Part shown: one piece after another, positions 1-7,872 of the stretch
Position numbering within the stretch: position 1 is the stretch's first letter
How the letters are laid out: each line of letters starts with the position of its first letter
Assembly (NCBI GenBank): GCA_017557475.1
Contig: JAFYYO010000322.1
Span: 1-12,033 of the forward strand
DNA from: Bacteroidaceae bacterium
Lineage (GTDB): Bacteria; Bacteroidota; Bacteroidia; Bacteroidales; Bacteroidaceae
Length of the DNA: 12,033 bases
Direction: 5' to 3'
Position numbers and translations under genes: made by a program
Notes under the pieces: model-generated
What the model saw: the letters and a program-made list of their open reading frames with translations, nothing else
Told to the model about the DNA's origin: nothing
Databases searched by the model: none

Positions 1-1343
1 AGGAATACGCTCATAATGACGGTGGCACAAGCAATTCTGGCTATTTCACAAGTGCGCCAGAGGCTTATGCTTCCTACACGGAGGATAATAAAACCTTGAC
101 ATTCTACTGCGACGACCAGGCCAGCATTCGTGAAGGCGTTTCCTTCGCCTTGAACTCAGGCAATAGCCTTCCAGACTGGATCTATGGCGCAAATGGCATC
201 ACAAAGGTCGTCTTCGATCCGTCGTTTGCAGATGTTCAGCCTAAGAGCACATATTGCTGGTTTTACGAGATGCGGAGCCTGAATGAGATTGTGGGGCTCG
301 AAAACTTGAATACTGCTTCAGTTTCCTCGATGGCTTATATGTTCTATAACTGCCGGGCTTTAACAAGCCTTGACCTGAGTAGCTTCAATACACAGAATGT
401 GACAGATATGAGTGGTATGTTCAGGGAATGCTCAACTTTAGCGAGTATCAACCTGGCTAACTTCAATACGGAGAAGGTAACCAATATGAACTGCATGTTC
501 GACAGATGTTTTGCCTTGGCCAGTCTCAATCTGAGCAGTTTCGACACGCAGAATGTGACAGACATGTCCGATATGTTCAGTTGTTGTTCGGCTTTGGCAA
601 GTCTGGACTTAAGTAACTTCAATACGCAGAATGTCACAAGTATGCGGGAGATGTTTGTCGAGTGCAAAGCCTTGGCTAGTCTGAACTTGAGCAATTTCAA
701 TACGCAAAAAGTGACCGACATGAGCGGCATGTTCAATTGGTGCAAGCTCCTGACGAGTCTGGACCTAAGCCATTTCAACACGCAGAATGTGTCCGACATG
801 TCCTATATGTTCAGCAATTGCGCCGCTTTGACGAGCCTCGACTTATCCAACTTTGACACGCAGAATGTGACAAATATGTACAGTATGTTCAACTACTGTT
901 CGGCTTTGCCGAGCCTCGACTTGAGCAGCTTCAACACTGAAAAGGTGACCAATATGAGCTACATGTTCTACGGTTGTACGTCCCTGGTAAATATCTTTGT
1001 AACAAACAAATGGAGTACTGCTGCGGTGACCAGTTCCGTTCGAATGTTCTTTAATTGCACAAGTCTCGTGGGAGGTCAGGGTACAACATATAAATATAGT
1101 CATATAGATGCCGCCTATGCCCATATTGACGGAGGCGAGAACGACCCCGGCTATCTGTCAACATACGAAATCGCTCTTCGGGGAGATGTCAATCTCGACG
1201 GTATAGTGGACGTGGCCGATGCCGTAAGCGTCCTGAACGCTATGGCAGGTCAGGAAGTCAGTGGCGAAGCAGACGTAAACGGAGACGGCTCGATAGATAT
1301 CGCCGACTTAGTAACCGTCCTGAACATTATGGCAGGACAGTGA
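1..1343 (+). CDS. BspA-like DUF285 repeat surface protein with C-terminal dockerin-like domain (5' part missing)
   Basis: Exported or surface protein of the BspA/DUF285 family, which in Bacteroidales is linked to adhesion and host or matrix contact; the ligand here cannot be told. The frame is open from the left edge (first whole codon at 3), so the start lies outside the window; the TTG at 96 is not a believable start. Codons 6-50 encode YAHNDGGTSNSGYFT, which resembles YAHIDGGENDPGYLS at 1116, so the window begins at the tail of a previous copy of the same module. One full module follows: LTFYCDD lead-in, FDPSFADV strand, nine to ten repeats of the type LxLSxFxTxxVTxMxxMFxxC, a WSTAAVTSS closing unit and the AHIDGG tail. 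The last 53 residues carry two calcium-loop motifs, DVNLDGIVDVAD and DVNGDGSIDIAD, with D/N/D/D/D at loop positions 1, 3, 5, 9 and 12, as in type I dockerins. No type IX sorting tail follows. The stop is TGA at 1341-1343. Confidence 0.9.
   Translation, partial: EYAHNDGGTSNSGYFTSAPEAYASYTEDNKTLTFYCDDQASIREGVSFALNSGNSLPDWIYGANGITKVVFDPSFADVQPKSTYCWFYEMRSLNEIVGLENLNTASVSSMAYMFYNCRALTSLDLSSFNTQNVTDMSGMFRECSTLASINLANFNTEKVTNMNCMFDRCFALASLNLSSFDTQNVTDMSDMFSCCSALASLDLSNFNTQNVTSMREMFVECKALASLNLSNFNTQKVTDMSGMFNWCKLLTSLDLSHFNTQNVSDMSYMFSNCAALTSLDLSNFDTQNVTNMYSMFNYCSALPSLDLSSFNTEKVTNMSYMFYGCTSLVNIFVTNKWSTAAVTSSVRMFFNCTSLVGGQGTTYKYSHIDAAYAHIDGGENDPGYLSTYEIALRGDVNLDGIVDVADAVSVLNAMAGQEVSGEADVNGDGSIDIADLVTVLNIMAGQ
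357..980 (+). repeat. Eight in-frame 78-base tandem repeats inside the BspA-like gene
   Basis: Eight consecutive units of exactly 78 bases (26 codons) begin at 357, 435, 513, 591, 669, 747, 825 and 903. Each encodes a variant of (A/T/L)LxSLDLSxFNTQNVTxM followed by MF and a cysteine near the end. Degenerate 27-codon units flank them at 276-356 and 981-1061. The conserved hydrophobic, Asn, Met-Phe and Cys positions are those of the leucine-rich-repeat-like DUF285 fold. The DNA units are similar but not identical, so the array is old enough to have drifted while the protein pattern was kept. Confidence 0.92.
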
Positions 1344-1358
1344 TTTTACGCCCTGTTT

Positions 1359-3074
1359 TTACTCGACCTCGTTGCAGTAGACAACGCCCATCTTGTTATA
1401 GAGCTTCTTCAACTGGGGCAGACGCTTCTTCCAATCCTCGAAGTCCTTTTGCTCTGGCTTGCACCATTGCACTTCGCTCATGGAAGCCAATCGAGGCAAC
1501 AACTGATAGAAGGCGTGCTCGGGATAAGCCACATGCTCTGTCCAAAGGTTAGCCTGAACACCAAGGATGTAGTCGCCTTCCTCTTCACTCAGCTCTTCAG
1601 GAACAAGCGGTTCGAAGGAATACATCTTCGAGCAAGAAACGACATAACTGTCAGTTGTGCGAGGTGACTTGCTGAGGTCGGCAAGTTGAGGATGGTCGAT
1701 GTAGGCATAGACATTAGGACTCATAATGACGCGATGTTTCTGCTTGGCAGCTGCGACTCCGCCTTTGGTTCCGCGCCAAGACATTACGATAGCGTCCTCG
1801 GTCAGTCCGCCTGCCAGAATCTCGTCCCAACCAATCAGGCTTCGACCCTTTGAAGCGAGGAACTGCTCAATCTCCTGGTTGATATATGACTGGAGTTTGT
1901 TCTCGGCACTTCTACCATCCTGACTTCCTCTCTGGTCGCCGCCTTCCACCTTAACATTCTCAGTCGTCAAGCCCAGCTCCTTAATCTTCGCCTGACACTT
2001 CGGGCACTGCTTCCAGCGGTCCTTCGGGCATTCATCGCCACCAATGTGGATGTAGGGAGAGGGGAAGACATCACAAAGCTCGCCGAAGACGGTCTTCAGG
2101 AAGGTCAGCGTCTCAGGATTGCCTCCACAAAGCACTTCGCGCATCACTCCCCAATGCGGAGCAACGGGGTAGGGGCCACCTGTGCAACCCAGATTCGGGA
2201 AGACATGGAGGGCACTCTGCATGTGTCCGGGCATATCAATCTCAGGGACAACATTGATGTAACGCTCAGCCGCATATTTAACAACTTCGCGACATTCTTC
2301 CTGAGTATAGTAGCCGCCATAAGGGATATTGTCGTAGAGGCGCACTTTGGCTGACGCAATGATGCTCTTCTCGCGCACACTTCCTTTCTTTGCGAGGTCG
2401 GGCAAAGCCTTCACCTCGAAGCGCCAACCCTGGTCTTCCGTCAAGTGCCAGTGGAACTGATTGCAGCCATGAAGCGCCAACACATCGAGGAACTGCTTGA
2501 TGAACTCGACAGAGAAGAAATGGCGACCACAATCCAGCAGGACTCCGCGATAGGTGAAGCGAGGCTGGTCGGTAATCTCCACATAAGGCATCATTCCCAA
2601 ATCGGGCCTTTCTGGAAGGCATTTGCGAAGCGTCTGAGCGGCACGGAACAGGCCAACAGGTTCGAAGGCCGTCAGTTCAACGCCCTTCTCTGTCACCTTC
2701 ATGGTGTACCTCTCTTTCTCTTGCTCAGTCAGGGCGACAGGCTTTTTGCTCTTTTTGCTCTTAGGAGCGGCAGGAGAAACGAGACGTAACTTAATCTGAG
2801 CATTCTTGTCATCGGGAGTCAGCTGAAGATTCACACCGGTAGCTTCCTTTGTCCATTCCTGTAGGAACTGAGCGATACGCGAGCATTCTGCATTATTGGC
2901 GTCGTAGCTGATACTCATTCCTTCTTTAAGCATAAAGAAGACCTTCTTGCTCGGGTCTAACTTCACTTCCTTAGGAAGAGGAATGATGTTGTAATTGACT
3001 TCATACAACTCGTCTGCCAAAACAGGGGAGAACAAGATAAGAAGAAATGCGGAAAATAAGAAAAGTCGTTTCAT
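1359..3074 (-). CDS. Secreted beta-N-acetylhexosaminidase, glycoside hydrolase family 20
   Basis: Removes terminal beta-linked N-acetylglucosamine or N-acetylgalactosamine from glycans, probably host mucin or N-glycans, in the periplasm or outside the cell. The 571-residue product starts with a signal peptide (MKRLFLFSAFLLILFSPVLA, likely cleaved after residue 20, no lipobox cysteine). Residues about 25-165 match the GH20 N-terminal domain (IPLPKEVKL near 31; FRAAQTLRKCLP near 143). The catalytic barrel runs from about 172: RGVLLDCGRHF, FHWHLTEDQGWR (207-218), VPEIDMPGH (276-284), then the catalytic pair in HIGGDE with Asp347 and Glu348. The substrate-assisted mechanism of the family uses exactly this Asp-Glu pair. 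WDEI (416-419) and the C-terminal WTEH (511-514) and EVQWC (534-538) also fit. Two oddities are a lysine-rich stretch at 105-111 and a polar insert at about 374-391. The start is fixed by the signal peptide and a -7 element 31 bases upstream. It converges on the BspA-like gene. Confidence 0.95.
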   Translation of the reverse strand: MKRLFLFSAFLLILFSPVLADELYEVNYNIIPLPKEVKLDPSKKVFFMLKEGMSISYDANNAECSRIAQFLQEWTKEATGVNLQLTPDDKNAQIKLRLVSPAAPKSKKSKKPVALTEQEKERYTMKVTEKGVELTAFEPVGLFRAAQTLRKCLPERPDLGMMPYVEITDQPRFTYRGVLLDCGRHFFSVEFIKQFLDVLALHGCNQFHWHLTEDQGWRFEVKALPDLAKKGSVREKSIIASAKVRLYDNIPYGGYYTQEECREVVKYAAERYINVVPEIDMPGHMQSALHVFPNLGCTGGPYPVAPHWGVMREVLCGGNPETLTFLKTVFGELCDVFPSPYIHIGGDECPKDRWKQCPKCQAKIKELGLTTENVKVEGGDQRGSQDGRSAENKLQSYINQEIEQFLASKGRSLIGWDEILAGGLTEDAIVMSWRGTKGGVAAAKQKHRVIMSPNVYAYIDHPQLADLSKSPRTTDSYVVSCSKMYSFEPLVPEELSEEEGDYILGVQANLWTEHVAYPEHAFYQLLPRLASMSEVQWCKPEQKDFEDWKKRLPQLKKLYNKMGVVYCNEVE

Positions 3075-3104
3075 AATGGATAATGGTTAATAGGTTTCTG
3101 GGGA

Positions 3105-3112
3105 CAAAGTTA
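3105..3112 (-). promoter_or_regulatory. Bacteroidota -7 element for the GH20 gene
   Basis: Read on the minus strand this is TAACTTTG, a full match to the Bacteroidota sigma consensus TAnnTTTG. It lies 30 bases before the GH20 start codon, leaving a leader of roughly 20-25 bases. The -33 region is only a partial match (TTTC about 20 bases further upstream). The leader has no Shine-Dalgarno-like purine run, which is common in this phylum. The start region carries the direct repeat CCATTAT/CCATTAT, the second copy overlapping the ATG. Confidence 0.65.
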
Positions 3113-3166
3113 CGACAATTAATTGAAAATTGGAAAATGATAATACTCGAAATGAATATTTTTTTA

Positions 3167-3174
3167 TATCTTTG
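3167..3174 (+). promoter_or_regulatory. Bacteroidota -7 element for the CotH-like gene
   Basis: TATCTTTG matches TAnnTTTG. Transcription would begin near 3180-3183, giving a leader of about 15-18 bases to the ATG at 3198. This argues against using the upstream in-frame ATG at 3183. No convincing TTTG -33 element is seen at the expected spacing; the upstream sequence is simply AT-rich. Confidence 0.55.
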
Positions 3175-3197
3175 CGCCAAATATGCCATCGAATACG

Positions 3198-6100
3198 ATG
3201 AAAAAATACATAGTAAGTCTATTCCTGCTCCTTTTTACCATAACGCTATCGGCTCAGGAAGAATCTGCACTTGTAATCAACGAGGTGCAGGTCGCTAATA
3301 TTGACCAGTACTTGGACGGAGCTAATTGTTATGGCGGTTGGATAGAATTTTACAATCCTACTTCCGAACAAATTCCGCTTAAGGGCACGACTCTTTCCGA
3401 TGGAGTCAACGAGTATCGTTTCACTTCTCTAGCTATCTGGGGATATGTCCCAGCCGGAGGATACAAGGTGGTCTTCTTCGACCATAGCCAATCGATGGGT
3501 AATTATGGAACTGGAGCTAAAATGCAAATTCCATTCAAGTTGGAAGCAGAAGGCGGTTTCATCAGCCTGCTTAAAACAGACGATAAAACGCTTATCTGCT
3601 CTGCAGAGTATCCCCCATCCATTGCCCGTTGTTCATGGGCTCTCACCACGGATGGCGGCGAAGAGTGGGAGTACACAGGAGAGCCCACACCAGGAGCTTC
3701 GAACAATGACAGCGATTTTGCAGAATTCCGCCTCGAAGCTCCAACTTTCAGCGTGGATTCCAAAGTCTTTACTGAAGCGTTCTCAACGCAAGTGAGAATC
3801 CCCTCGGGTTATACTTTGCGATATACTACTGATGGTAGTGCTCCAACGGCTTCAAATGGCGAAACAAGTACGAATGGCCTCTTCGAGATCACAGGAACCA
3901 CGATTTTGCGCGTCTGTTACTTGAAGCAAGGTTTTTTGCCAAGTCCGGTGGTAACTCGCAGCTACATCTACCAGAACCACGACTACTACCTGCCGATACT
4001 ATCTGTCGTTTCAGAGGATAAGAACTTCTTCGACGATAATGTTGGTGTCTTTGTGAAGGGAACAAACGGTATCAGCGGCAACGGACAGAACAGTGCGTGC
4101 AACTGGAACATGGACTGGGAACGTCCTGTCAATATGGAATATCTGGTTCCTCTCGTAACAGAAGAAGGTCGACAACTTACCGATGATGGATGCACCAGTT
4201 ATTCTATGGTTCTGAATCAGGAAATGGACCTCGAGATATGTGGAGGCTGGACGAGAGCTTATGGCGGAGCTACGGTTGATGACAGATATTGGGAAGCAAG
4301 AAGCTCCTTCCGACTTAAGACTGATAAGAGATACGAGGGTGTGAATATCATAGACTACCCGGTCTTCCCTTCGAAACCTTATAACAAATACCGTTGCTGG
4401 CAAGTTCGTAATGGCGGCAACGATACATATCAACGCACAAAAGATCCGGCTATTCAGATGATGGTTTTGAAGAGCGGATTCTATGTCGATTGCCAAGACT
4501 ATCAGCCGGCTCATGTCTTCTTGAACGGAATGTACTATGGTATGCTCAATATTCGCGAGAGCAACAACAAGCACTTCGCTTATAGTAACTATGGTATCGA
4601 ATTTGACGATATGGACCAGTTCGACCTGAGTAATGCCAAATATAATCAGAAGATGGGCGATAATAAGGCTTGGAATCAATTGCTGAACTTGTCGAAAAGA
4701 CTGGGGCAAAGCAACGCGGATGAGATTTATAGCCAGATTTGTGACCTTCTGGACATAGATGAATACATAAACTATATGGCGTTGGACTGCTATCTGGGAC
4801 CGACGGATTGGATCACGAACACCAACAACGTGAAAGGCTTCCGCAGTCGAACTGATGGCAAGTTCCATTTCGTCCTCTTCGATGTTGATTCGGCCTTTGG
4901 CGTATCCAATATGCTAAACTCAGTTCTGACTACAAGCGGAGGCGCAACAGTGGATGACCTCTTCCGATACTTGATGCAGTATGACCCATTCCGTCGTCAA
5001 TTCATGGATGCCTTTTGCATAGTGGATGGCAGTGTATTCGAGCCGTCAAGATGTGAAGAGATAGTAAGAGAAATATACTGGAATACCAATCCCGCCTTAA
5101 ACTTCGAGGGAAGCAATGCAAGTACAGGTTTGATATATACTGTCAGGTCGTCATACAACGGTTCTCGCATCAGCAACTTGAAAGATTATTTCTCTCCGGC
5201 TTATAGCATATATGCCAATATCTCGTCAAACATTCCTGAGGCTCGACTCTCAGTGAACGGACAGGAGTTTCCTACGGGAAAATATGGCGGCTACCTCTTC
5301 TCCTATAATGGCCTGCCCATTCAACTGTCGGCAAAAGCTCCGGCTGGATATACTTTCTCTGGTTGGCAGTCGGAAAGTGCAACCGCTACTACTTCGATGC
5401 TGATTCCCGATGGCGCTCAATGGATGTACTACGACCAAGGTTCTATGGATGGCTTCGACTGGAAGTCTCTTTCCTTCGATGAGAGTGCAAACGGTTGGCA
5501 GACGGGAACGGCTCCCTTTGGCTTTGGAAGTGAAGGCGCCTACATGCAGGAAAATTCCGCAACCAAACTCAATCGAGGTTCTGGCAGCAGAGTGCCGACT
5601 TACTATTTCCGAAATACTTTCCATCTCGACTTCCCGCTTGCCGACGACGACCTCCTGATCTTAAGCTATCAGGTCGACGATGGCATGATGCTATATGTCA
5701 ACGGTCATGAAGTGGAAGGCTACTACGTCGCCAGCGGCTCGTCGTATTCCGATTATACAATCGACGGGCATTATGAGTCGTCAGATCCCCATGTCGGGAA
5801 CATCTATATCCCTCACGAATACCTCGTCGTCGGAGAGAATCAGATCGCAGTAGAGGCAAAGAACTGCTCTGCAGGCAGTTCTGATATGTGGTTCGAAGCT
5901 GGTCTCACCTTAACAGCCACTATGAGAGAAATCGCTTCCGATAGCGAGACCTTCGACCTTCAAGAAACCTTCGACAACAACCAAAGCGTTGTGCTCAAAG
6001 CCATTTATACTCCCATCACCGATGAGCGGCAGCGATGGGAAGCAGGAGCTTCGCCTCTTCGCATCAACGAGGTGAGTGCCTCTGCCGACATCTATATAAA

Positions 6101-7544
6101 TGATTACAAAAAGAAGTCCGATTGGTTGGAACTCTATAATACTACCGATCAGGATATCTCCTTGGAGGGTCTCTATCTGAGCGACAATCCCAGCAAACCC
6201 CAGAAGTATCAATTACAGGGAGGCATCGTCCCTGCTCACGGAACTCAAATCATTTGGTGCGACAAGAAGGATGCCATCAATCAGCTTCATGCCCCGTTCA
6301 AGCTCGAGAATGCCGATGGAGCAAAGGTTTGCATTCAAGCATCCGACGGCTCTTGGGCCGACCAAATCGTTTATCTGGAGCACAACAAATGGCAGACTTT
6401 CGGACGCTATCCAGATGGCGGAAACATGTCGACAATCCTCAATCAACCAACTATCAACAAAAGCAATCGCTTGGGAATGTCCGACTTCATCACGCTGACC
6501 GACGACGACTGGTTGGGACCAGACCGCACCATTACTATCGACCTTGCAGAAGGATGGAACTGGACTTCGCACAATATGGCTGCGAGCGTGGACAAGAGTC
6601 GCTTCCTCACAGACGCTCTTTGCCTGCGAGGACAGACGGATAGCCTGCTCTTTAGCGAAGAAGACGGTTGGCTTGGAAACCTGCAAGCCCTTGAGGCTGC
6701 GAAAGGTTATAAGGTGAAGATGCAAGAGTCGGCTGCCGTAACCCTTCGAGGCATCCCTTATGATGTGACCGTTCCCGTCGCTTTGGAGGCTGGTTGGAAC
6801 TGGATTGGCTGTCCTCTCTACAACGCAACTACCCTCGAAGCTGCGCTTGCGAACTACGTTCCTCAAGAGGGCGACAAGATTGTTGGCCTTGATGTCTTTG
6901 CCACTTACGAGGAAGGACAATGGAACGGTTCACTCAAGAGCGTTCAACCAGGCCAGTCTTACCTCTTCTATACTACGCAAGCGCAAGAGTTCTGCTGGCA
7001 AAGCTTGAGCCCGCAAAAAGCGCGTTCTCGCCATTATGCAAAGGCCGTCCAGGCAGAAGACGGAGCCTGGCAGACGGATATTCACGCTTATCCGGATGTG
7101 ATGACTTTGGTGGCTCGCGTAGTTGCCGATGAGCAAATCAACCTTGATGAGCCTTATTATGTGGGAGCATTCTGTGGAGATGATTGTCGAGGCGTTGGTG
7201 TCTTGGATGGAGAACTGCTCTATATGAACATTCATGCGGAGGAAGGAGAGCCGCTCGTCTTCCGTTTGCTCGATAGCGAAAACGAGGTTTACAACGCTTA
7301 TGGGCAGGCTTCGTTCAGTGCTTGCACCCAGTTGGGCACCGTGCAGAAGCCGTATGTGCTCTGGTTCGCTAGTCAAGATATCCTGGACGAGATTAAGCCC
7401 ACAGTCGCCTCATCAAGCAAGGTTCGGACGATTCAATACTTCAACCTCTCCGGTCAGATGATAAGTAAGCCCGAACAGGGCATTTGCATCCGCAAAGTCA
7501 TCTACGAAGACGGAAGCTCGAAGACGACCAAACTATACCGATAA
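3198..7544 (+). CDS. Large secreted multidomain protein: lamin-tail domains, CotH-like kinase domain, T9SS-like C-terminus
   Basis: A 1448-residue exported protein of unknown exact role. The start is placed at ATG 3198 because it begins a clean signal peptide (MKKYIVSLFLLLFTITLSAQ); an in-frame ATG at 3183 would add five residues. Domains, numbered from 3198: lamin-tail domain about 22-168 (LVINEVQ, WIEFYNPTS); chitobiase-type beta domain about 180-258 (LRYTTDGSAPT); CotH-like domain about 300-615, with LNGMYYGMLNIRES (442-455) and VLFDVDSAFG (559-568), the acidic DxD resembling the metal site of CotH kinases; a galactose-binding-like beta domain about 740-908; second lamin-tail domain about 952-1085 (LRINEVSAS, WLELYNTTD); two related beta repeats each with a GWNW motif (near 1119 and 1199); a domain with YYVGAFCGDDCRGVG (1320-1334); and a final YFNLSGQMI...DGSSKTTKLYR tail like type A type IX secretion signals. 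CotH proteins phosphorylate spore-coat proteins in Bacillus; that activity is not shown here, and other substrates or a structural role are possible. Confidence 0.87.
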   Translation: MKKYIVSLFLLLFTITLSAQEESALVINEVQVANIDQYLDGANCYGGWIEFYNPTSEQIPLKGTTLSDGVNEYRFTSLAIWGYVPAGGYKVVFFDHSQSMGNYGTGAKMQIPFKLEAEGGFISLLKTDDKTLICSAEYPPSIARCSWALTTDGGEEWEYTGEPTPGASNNDSDFAEFRLEAPTFSVDSKVFTEAFSTQVRIPSGYTLRYTTDGSAPTASNGETSTNGLFEITGTTILRVCYLKQGFLPSPVVTRSYIYQNHDYYLPILSVVSEDKNFFDDNVGVFVKGTNGISGNGQNSACNWNMDWERPVNMEYLVPLVTEEGRQLTDDGCTSYSMVLNQEMDLEICGGWTRAYGGATVDDRYWEARSSFRLKTDKRYEGVNIIDYPVFPSKPYNKYRCWQVRNGGNDTYQRTKDPAIQMMVLKSGFYVDCQDYQPAHVFLNGMYYGMLNIRESNNKHFAYSNYGIEFDDMDQFDLSNAKYNQKMGDNKAWNQLLNLSKRLGQSNADEIYSQICDLLDIDEYINYMALDCYLGPTDWITNTNNVKGFRSRTDGKFHFVLFDVDSAFGVSNMLNSVLTTSGGATVDDLFRYLMQYDPFRRQFMDAFCIVDGSVFEPSRCEEIVREIYWNTNPALNFEGSNASTGLIYTVRSSYNGSRISNLKDYFSPAYSIYANISSNIPEARLSVNGQEFPTGKYGGYLFSYNGLPIQLSAKAPAGYTFSGWQSESATATTSMLIPDGAQWMYYDQGSMDGFDWKSLSFDESANGWQTGTAPFGFGSEGAYMQENSATKLNRGSGSRVPTYYFRNTFHLDFPLADDDLLILSYQVDDGMMLYVNGHEVEGYYVASGSSYSDYTIDGHYESSDPHVGNIYIPHEYLVVGENQIAVEAKNCSAGSSDMWFEAGLTLTATMREIASDSETFDLQETFDNNQSVVLKAIYTPITDERQRWEAGASPLRINEVSASADIYINDYKKKSDWLELYNTTDQDISLEGLYLSDNPSKPQKYQLQGGIVPAHGTQIIWCDKKDAINQLHAPFKLENADGAKVCIQASDGSWADQIVYLEHNKWQTFGRYPDGGNMSTILNQPTINKSNRLGMSDFITLTDDDWLGPDRTITIDLAEGWNWTSHNMAASVDKSRFLTDALCLRGQTDSLLFSEEDGWLGNLQALEAAKGYKVKMQESAAVTLRGIPYDVTVPVALEAGWNWIGCPLYNATTLEAALANYVPQEGDKIVGLDVFATYEEGQWNGSLKSVQPGQSYLFYTTQAQEFCWQSLSPQKARSRHYAKAVQAEDGAWQTDIHAYPDVMTLVARVVADEQINLDEPYYVGAFCGDDCRGVGVLDGELLYMNIHAEEGEPLVFRLLDSENEVYNAYGQASFSACTQLGTVQKPYVLWFASQDILDEIKPTVASSSKVRTIQYFNLSGQMISKPEQGICIRKVIYEDGSSKTTKLYR

Positions 7545-7559
7545 GGGACGAGAAAATCC

Positions 7560-7801
7560 TCGTAACTACATGAGTTATCGGCGCTTCTGGCTCGGTATCC
7601 CAATAATCCTCCCTGGGAAGTACTTCAGTACCTACGTGTAGGTACTCGAGTACTTACACGCGAGGATTGGAGTACTAACGCGGAGTTACTGGCAACATTC
7701 CACGCTTAGTTAGCAAACCAGGCACGTTTAATTTGCAAACATAACACGCCTAATTCCCCAACTAGGCACGTCTAGTTTGGCAACTAGACTGGGGTAGTTT
7801 T
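7560..7801. repeat. 22-base-periodic array A: eleven units with alternating dyad half-sites
   Basis: The 450-base gap between the CotH-like gene and pheT (7545-7994) contains this array and then the pheT promoters. Units of 22 bases begin at 7560, 7582, 7604, 7626, 7648, 7670, 7692, 7714, 7736, 7758 and 7780. All eleven have C at unit position 10 and G at position 13; the four-base cores are CATG, CTCG, CTGG, CGTG, CACG, CGCG, CACG, CACG, CACG, CACG, CTGG. The clearest units are inverted repeats about their centre: AGTACCTACGTGTAGGTACT (7627-7646) and AACTAGGCACGTCTAGTT (7760-7777). Unit boundaries are also dyads: GTACTCGAGTAC (7642-7653), and GTCTAGTT / AACTAGAC around a TGGC loop (7770-7789). 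The pattern fails just outside both ends. Units 1 and 2 are the weakest. Not coding on either strand. The family is not one I recognise. Confidence 0.85.
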
Positions 7802-7842
7802 CTTTCACTCCTGCAAAGGATGAAAAAAATGTCTCGCTAAGT

Positions 7843-7872
7843 TTTGCTATGTGCAAGGTTTTTGTACCTTTG
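7843..7872 (+). promoter_or_regulatory. Upstream pheT promoter P2
   Basis: TTTG (7843-7846), an 18-base spacer and TACCTTTG (7865-7872) match the Bacteroidota -33/-7 consensus. Transcription would begin around 7879, giving a leader of about 115 bases before pheT. The -7 element lies inside an 11-base inverted repeat (7864-7888), so this promoter may be under separate control from the downstream one. Confidence 0.65.

Noticed and set aside
344..799. 151-codon antisense frame with repeats (VTFCVLKLLKSRLAKA type)
   Set aside because: It is the reverse reading of the 78-base BspA repeats; its periodicity comes entirely from the plus-strand gene.
3183..3197. Upstream ATG as start of the CotH-like gene
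   Set aside because: It would add MPSNT ahead of a clean MKKY signal peptide and would lie at the predicted transcription start.
4011..4868. 285-codon antisense frame within the CotH-like gene
   Set aside because: It overlaps recognisable domain-coding sequence on the plus strand and has no family signature or promoter.
7545..7563. Intrinsic terminator directly after the CotH-like gene
   Set aside because: The ACGAG/CTCGT stem has only five pairs and no T tract follows.
7560..7801. CRISPR array
   Set aside because: The 22-base units have no constant repeat separated by unique spacers; the units abut, vary throughout, and have alternating symmetry. No cas genes are nearby.
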